A stretch of DNA of 11,993 nucleotides, taken from assembly GCA_943704415.1 (NCBI GenBank), contig CALSCO010002232.1, positions 64,001-75,993 of the forward strand, given 5' to 3'. This document shows, piece after piece, positions 7,726 to 11,993 of the stretch. The stretch comes from Parvularia atlantis (Eukaryota > Opisthokonta > Rotosphaerida). Each line of letters begins with the position of its first letter. The stretch's first letter is position 1. The notes beneath the pieces were generated by a model. The model was not told where the DNA came from and did not search any database. It was given only the letters and a program-made list of their open reading frames with translations. The translations under genes and the position numbers were made by a program.

Positions 7726-9007
7726 TCACTCCTTCTTGAGATGCTCATCGACGAGGCGCGGCTTGAGCACGCGGTGGTACATGACGACGGCCGCGATGGC
7801 CGCGAGCACGGCCACGACGAGAAAGACGAGCACGTACAGCGGCCGCAGCGCCGTCTCGCCCGATGCAGCCGTCCCGCCGGCGCCCTCGCCGACTCGGACG
7901 GCGCTGCTCGGCTTGACCGTCGCGCGCCTGTCACCGCGGATCACTGTCGCGCGCGCAAGCACGGTCAGTCAAATACGCGCTCGCACGGCGCGCCGTGGTC
8001 AGCACGCACGCCCCCGCAGCGCCCCCACGATGCGGTCCATCAGCGGCGCGGCCGGCGCCTCGGTCGCCTGCGATGCCTTCTTGCCTGCCTCGGGCGGCTG
8101 CGTCGGCGCATCGACGGCCGCGCGCGGTGGCGCCTGCGTCGCGGCGGCGCGGTGCTTGGCGTACGCGCCCGTGCCGCTGGCCGAGATCGACACAAACGAC
8201 CCGCGGTCGAAGAACCTGTGCCGCGGGTGTCGGCGGCGCATCGCGGCGTGTGTACGCACTTGCTCGGCCCGTGCAGCGTGAGCACGCCGCCGTTCTGGTT
8301 GATCATCACAAACTGGTCGCGGACTGGCATGCACGCACGCGCGTCTTGTGAGCACGGGCGCGACCAGACACGAACACGCATACCGGGGTACGCCGCGGCG
8401 CCCATGATTGCCCCGTTGTCGATGTGGAAGATCTGCCGGCGGGCGACCAGTGAGCGGAGCTGCGCGACGCTCGGAGCGCGAGACGGTTGCCGCGCGCACA
8501 AAGTTCATGTGCGTGTTGACGACGAGGTTGCTGCTGCCCTGCGCCGCCTGCGAGAAGCCCCAGAGCGGGAGGATGAAGGGCAGGAACGCGGTCGGGTTGT
8601 TGTCGGCCGGGCGATCGCGGAAGACGCCGACGCGGCAGCTGTACGTGGCTGCACGTTACGCGCGCATAAGCCACTCGCCGGCCGGCCACCCGCGCGCATG
8701 CACCGTCGCCGTTGACCACGCGCTCGAAGAAGGCGAAGATGGGCGGGGTGATGTCGATGGTGCAGCTGAAGAACTGCTCCGTGCCGAACGAGAAGCCGAG
8801 CGGGCGGCCGGTCTCGCGGCAGATGGGCGCGGCCGTCCACCCGCCCGCCTCGTCGCGACACTCAATCGGCGCGTCCTCGCCGTGGTTGTAGGCCCGCAAC
8901 TGCTGGTGCGCGTGCTGCTGCTGCTGCTGCTGCCGCTGGCCGTGCGCTGCGCCGGCGAGTGCGAGCGAGAGTGCGAGTACGCGTGCGAGTGCGCTGATGA
9001 TCAACAT
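7726..9007 (-). CDS. Type I single-pass membrane protein of unknown family
   Basis: Six exons (9007-8704, 8648-8500, 8459-8384, 8323-8260, 8215-8010, 7943-7726) splice in phase to 338 aa. Residues 1-23 form a clear signal peptide (MLIISALARVLALSLALAGA). A Gln/His-rich stretch follows, including six Gln. The lumenal or extracellular domain is ~40-220 and has four Cys (C50, C63, C82, C106), enough for two disulfides. It has a beta-rich, aromatic pattern around FFSCTIDITPPIFAFFERVV and FLPFILPLWGFSQAAQ. A Pro/Ala/Thr-rich stalk (~205-295) precedes a transmembrane helix at ~302-321, then a short basic tail ending in HLKKE. The lysines are at -2 and -3, so this is not a standard KKxx retrieval signal. 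I do not recognise the family. The start was chosen because it immediately precedes the signal peptide. Confidence 0.75.
8915..8932 (-). repeat. (CAG)6 repeat coding poly-Gln
   Basis: Six CTG units on the plus strand encode six Gln just after the predicted signal-peptide cleavage region of the membrane protein. Confidence 0.85.
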
Positions 9008-9083
9008 CGGCTCAAAAGGATAAAGCACAAAATACTCCGTGGCGTCGCAAGCCTGAGGGGGGCAGCGTGGTAGCAGGTCGGGT

Positions 9084-9490
9084 TCAGTCTTGGCGCCGGC
9101 GCTTGGGCTGCTGGCCGTCGTCGTTGGCGGCGTGCGGATGTCCTTGCTGATCCAGTCGAGCACGCGTCAGCGAGCGCTGTAGGCCGAGAAGCGGTTGCGG
9201 GCGAAGCGGTTGCGGGCCTTCGAGTCGTGTGTCTCGGCGTATCGCGCTGATCGCGTCCAGTAGCTCGGCCGGCCGCGTCGACTTGAGCGTGAACTGCGCG
9301 AGGCACTGGTACGCCTGCACAATGTGCTGGTTCTCGGGCAGCTGGAGAGCGTGCTCGCGGACGTGGGCGTGGGCGCGCGTGCGGGTCCAGTCGTGGTAGA
9401 GCTTGCTGGTGACGCTGCCCGACAGCTCGAGCACGACGCTCGCCCGCCTTCATTGTTAACTCGACGGCGTGTGGCGCACGGCGCGCTCAT
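9084..9490 (-). CDS. Small helical protein of unknown function, reading frame inconsistent
   Basis: A plausible start at 9490 (MSAP) is joined over a 32-nt intron (9479-9448) to an exon reading VVLELSGSVTSKLYHDW, then HALQLPENQHIVQAYQCLAQ and FTLKSTRPAELLDAISA. This is a helical, coding-like segment with G/C third positions. Near 9238-9245 the G/C-ending codon pattern moves to another frame (RYAETHDSKARNRFARNRFS), which stops at TGA 9169-9167. The original frame continues through poorly biased codons, then a good stretch ending PKRRRQD at 9084; the full model is 124 aa. No GT lies between the shift and 9160, so an ordinary intron cannot resolve this. The gene may contain an indel, a GC-donor intron, or a wrong exon here. 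It is divergent from the SOSS-B-like gene and lies 76 bp upstream of the membrane-protein ATG. Family unknown. Confidence 0.45.
9188..9217 (-). repeat. Exact 15-bp tandem duplication
   Basis: The unit GAAGCGGTTGCGGGC (plus strand) occurs twice with no spacer. In the G/C-biased frame of the surrounding gene it encodes ARNRF twice. Perfect identity suggests a recent duplication, and it lies just after the frame conflict. Confidence 0.9.
9448..9479 (-). other. Proposed 32-nt intron
   Basis: Donor GTGCGC, branch-like TTAAC and acceptor ATGAAG in 32 nt join MSA and a split Pro codon to the exon starting RASVV. It would be the shortest intron in the window; others are 40-77 nt. The alternative is that the gene has a different first exon. 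Confidence 0.4.
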
Positions 9491-9736
9491 TCTTCTCGCC
9501 GCAACGCCAACAGAACCGCACGCATCGCCGCAGGCAACACCAGCAGCACCACTGGCACCCGCACAGCAAGCGGCGAGCCGCACGGTGGGTAGCACGGGCC
9601 ACACGAGCCGCCCGCCCGCCGCGACCCGCCGTCACGCATCCCCCGCCATGCTAGCACGCGCGGCCGTCCACCTAGGCGCTTACGCTATAATGGAATAGGC
9701 ATACGTACGCGCGTCCGGATCCTATCCACTCAAAAA
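9491..9736. promoter_or_regulatory. Divergent promoter between the small helical gene and the SOSS-B-like gene
   Basis: This 246-bp region lies between start codons that face away from each other. A TATA-like TATAATG at 9686-9692 lies about 45-50 bp upstream of the SOSS-B-like ATG, inside a short A/T-rich island. The ATG has an A-rich context (CAAAAAATGC). No motif stands out for the minus-strand gene. Confidence 0.5.
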
Positions 9737-10323
9737 ATGCAGCCAGCGCACACGCCGCTCGCGCGCCTCGAGCCTGAGCTGGCCAGCTTCAGCGTGGCCG
9801 TGCACGTGCTGCGCCGGCTGGTGGAGGCCTCGCACGGTGCGTCGCGCAGGCTGCAGGGCCGCGGATCACCCCGCGCTGACGTTGCCTGCATGCGCGCGAT
9901 CGCAGGCGGGCGGCGCGTAGCCGAGGTGCTCGTGGCCGACGCGACGGCCTCGGCGATCGTGCAGGCGGTGGACGGTGCGCGCAGCCTGCGCACAGCGTGC
10001 GTGCAGTGCGCGGATGCTGACAGTGCGCGTGCGGTATGATGGCAGGCGAGATTGACGCGCTCACGCCGGGCACCTGGGTCGCGATCGAGCGCTGCGCCGT
10101 GCAGATGACGCCGCAGCGCCAGATGCGCGTCGTGCTCGGGCGGTGGAGCCGCATCGCGCCGCTGCCCGCACCAGACGGCGTCACCGCCAACGACGACGAC
10201 AACGCGGGCGGTGCGATCGGCGCGGGCGGCCCGGGCGCGTTCGTGGAGAACCCGTGCGTGAGCGCGCACGACTACACAGCGCCGCGTGTGGCCTCGGTTG
10301 TGCCTGTCGCGAGCAACAGTTGA
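9737..10323 (+). CDS. NABP2: SOSS-B/NABP-like single OB-fold ssDNA-binding protein
   Basis: SOSS-B proteins bind single-stranded DNA in double-strand-break repair and, in animals, work with Integrator subunits (family knowledge). Three exons (9737-9836, 9906-9974, 10046-10323) join in phase to 148 aa. Introns are 69 and 71 nt. The OB fold spans ~8-95: LARLEPELASFSVAVHVLRR, then RRVAEVLVADATASAIV, then GEIDALTPGTWVAIERC, then MRVVLGRWSRIAPLP. This follows the SOSS-B order of conserved blocks (L.PGL.., ..VAD.TGSI, ..L.PGD.IRL.., ..L..GR...I). The tail has an Asp/Asn/Gly-rich linker and FVENPCVSAHDY, which recalls the FSEPNPEY segment of SOSS-B. Its length is shorter than human NABP2 (about 210 aa). 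A different small OB protein remains possible. Confidence 0.7.
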
Positions 10324-10508
10324 GCCAGGCTCGCTGCGCTCGCGCCTGCGTGCATGTGAGTGGGTGTTGCGTTTTAATGAGCGCACGACGACGTGGAGCA
10401 GGGCGCACACGGACGTGCACGCACCAACCAGACCTCACCACTCGTGCCAAGTTGGACGACGAGCTGATCGGCCAGTGCGTGTGGCCAGCGTTCTCACGCC
10501 GCAGCGAA
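10324..10508 (+). promoter_or_regulatory. Intergenic region upstream of the mitochondrial carrier
   Basis: These 185 bp separate the SOSS-B-like stop codon from the carrier ATG, so they must hold one 3' UTR and one promoter. GTTTTAATGA near 10370 is the only A/T-rich patch. No clear TATA box or other motif is visible. Confidence 0.4.
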
Positions 10509-11864
10509 ATGGCCGCCGGTCTGTGCGCCCACGACCACAGCGCCGCGACGAAATCCGCGCGCTCACCTCGACGGCGCGCGTGACAGACTTCGCTGCGGGC
10601 ACGCTCGGCGGCATCGCCGGTGTCGTGGTCGGGTACCCGGCCGACACGATCAAGGTGCGGCTGCAGTCGAGCCTCGTCGACGCCGCCACGGGCCGGCCGC
10701 TGTACCGCGGGACGTGGCACTGCCTGACGTCGATCGTGCGGCAGGAGACGGTGCGCCGCGCCGGTGCGACCTGGTCGTGTGCACTGACGGCGTGCGCGCG
10801 GCAGCTGCTCGGCCTGTTCAAGGGCATGAGCTCGCCCGTCGCCGCCGTCGGGCTGATAAACTCGCTGCTCTTCGGCGTCTACGGGCACCTGCTGCGGGCT
10901 CAGCAGACGGTTGCGGCCCCGCGCGGCACGGCGGTGACGGCGGCTCACGTGACGCGCGCCCCCGCAGCCCGAGCAGTGCAACCAGCGGCCGACCGTGCGG
11001 CAGGTGTTCTGGGCCGGCGTCGGGTCAGGCCTGCTCAACAGCTTCATCGCCTGCCCGGTCGAGCTGGCCAAGATCCGCCTGCAGAACCAGGCGACCGGTA
11101 GCGCACCGCGGCGATGCGGCGCGCCGAGGCACTGACCACGGTGCTCTGTGGCCAGGCGCAGAGGGGACAGCGCGCTTCAGCGGCCCGCTCGACTACCTCC
11201 GGCACGCGTACCGCGCCAGCGGGCTGCGCGGGTGCTACCGCGGCATCACCGCGACGGTGCTGCGCGAGACGCCGTCGTACGGTGTGTACTTTGCCAGCTA
11301 CGAGGTGTGCACGCATATGCCCGTCCTGCGCTGGCTCTGACTGCGCCGCAGACGCTGTGCCAGTGGCTCACGCCGGCGGGGCGCTCGGTTGACGACCTGG
11401 CGTGGCCGCACCTGCTGCTGGCCGGCGGGCTGAGCGGCATCGCCGGCTGGGTATGCATCTACCCGATAGACGTCGTCAAGACAAAGCTGCAGGCCGACAG
11501 CCCCACGGGTGCGCATCGCCGCATGCGACAGACGGCTAGCCGTCTGAGCACACCTCCCGCGTGCGCGTTCGGCAGCCTACAAGCACACGCTCGACTGCTT
11601 CGTCAAGAGCTACCAGTCGCAGGGGCTGCGCGTGTTTGGCAGCGGGCTCACAGCGACGCTCCTGCGCGCCTTCCCGACCAACGCCGCGACGCTGCTCGTC
11701 TACACCGTGTGCATGCGCCTGTTCCATCAGGTGCGCCGACCGCGACGCGCGTCCCAATGTCGCCACTCAGCAGCGCGCTTTAGCACTCGCAGGGTCGCTC
11801 CGGCACGCCGTACGACGTCGAGCCGTCGCGCACCGCCGCCGCCGCCACAGCCGCGCTCGAGTAG
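10509..11864 (+). CDS. Mitochondrial carrier, SLC25A29/SLC25A20 type
   Basis: Carriers of this type exchange basic amino acids or carnitine/acylcarnitine across the inner mitochondrial membrane (family knowledge). Eight exons (10509-10518, 10587-10750, 10805-10909, 10968-11097, 11162-11304, 11352-11508, 11576-11730, 11784-11864) join in phase to 314 aa, the normal carrier length. All three repeats carry the signature: P21-A-D-T-I-K26 (YPADTIKVRLQ), P123-V-E-L-A-K128 (CPVELAKIRLQNQ) and P222-I-D-V-V-K227 (YPIDVVKTKLQAD). Contact-site segments RETPSYGVYFASYE and LLRAFPTNAAT closely resemble SLC25A29. Substrate cannot be settled from sequence; SLC25A45/47/48 are close alternatives. The first exon is only 10 nt (MAA plus one base). 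The last exon encodes a 26-residue hydrophilic tail ending AAAATAALE. The start was chosen because it puts a short N-terminus directly before helix 1. Confidence 0.87.
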
Positions 11865-11993
11865 CCTCGCAACCCAGCGCCGCCTTACGCACGCAAATGT
11901 ACAGCACGGCCTGCTGCAATGCATCGATCCATCCACACCCACGTCTACTTGGCAGCGCTCGCCCCCGCCCCCGCCCCGCCCGCGCTCGCCCCC
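11865..11993. other. C-rich terminal stretch, no gene recognised
   Basis: These 129 bp follow the carrier stop codon. The last ~30 bases are C-rich (CCCCCGCCCCCGCCCC), which may be the edge of a promoter or 3' region of a gene outside the window. ATGCATCGATCCATCC near 11917 contains short palindromes but no supported feature. Confidence 0.4.

Noticed and set aside
10181-11071. A long minus-strand open frame opposite the carrier and SOSS-B-like genes
   Set aside because: It is the antisense shadow of well-supported plus-strand exons. High GC makes long spurious frames common.
1-11993. tRNA, rRNA, CRISPR, insertion sequence or viral genes
   Set aside because: No cloverleaf, direct-repeat array, transposase motif or viral protein was recognised on either strand.

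Overview
This window is nuclear DNA from a GC-rich, gene-dense, intron-rich eukaryote, most likely a unicellular one. Seven protein-coding genes can be rebuilt by hand. About 51 very short introns (32-77 nt) interrupt them. Six of the seven genes splice into open frames with consistent phases at every junction; the seventh (9084-9490) does not. Introns nearly always start GTGCG (or GTGTG) and end YAG, often with a CTGAC/CTCAC-like branch site close to the acceptor. Coding exons have strongly G/C-biased third positions. No bacterial operon, RNA gene, CRISPR array or transposon was seen. The gene set (POT1-like, KIBRA-like, SOSS-B-like, SLC25 carrier) fits a protist, perhaps near the opisthokonts or amoebae, but the species is not identifiable from this window alone.

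Layout from left to right. (1) 29-3491, minus: a 20-exon POT1/TEBP-alpha-like telomere single-strand-binding protein. (2) 3492-3818: a divergent promoter with a perfect heat-shock-element-like motif. (3) 3819-5005, plus: an unidentified coiled-coil protein with a poly-Ala tract. (4) 5006-5152: a convergent 3' spacer. (5) 5153-7346, minus: a 14-exon KIBRA (WWC)-like protein with two WW domains and a coiled coil but no C2 domain. (6) 7347-7725: an intergenic region. (7) 7726-9007, minus: a secreted-then-anchored single-pass membrane protein of unknown family. (8) 9084-9490, minus: a small helical protein whose reading frame is internally inconsistent. (9) 9491-9736: a divergent promoter with a TATA-like box. 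(10) 9737-10323, plus: a SOSS-B (NABP)-like single OB-fold protein. (11) 10509-11864, plus: a mitochondrial carrier of the SLC25A29/SLC25A20 type. (12) 11865-11993: a C-rich tail without a recognisable gene.

The genes do not form one pathway. Two (POT1-like and SOSS-B-like) bind single-stranded DNA in telomere protection and repair. One (KIBRA-like) is a cortical scaffold known upstream of Hippo signalling. One is a mitochondrial transporter. The points most worth a second look are the compact zinc ribbon of the POT1-like C-terminal OB fold, the minimal KIBRA, the unusual splice-donor consensus, the frame conflict and 15-bp tandem duplication near 9188-9245, and a heat-shock-like motif shared by two intergenic regions.
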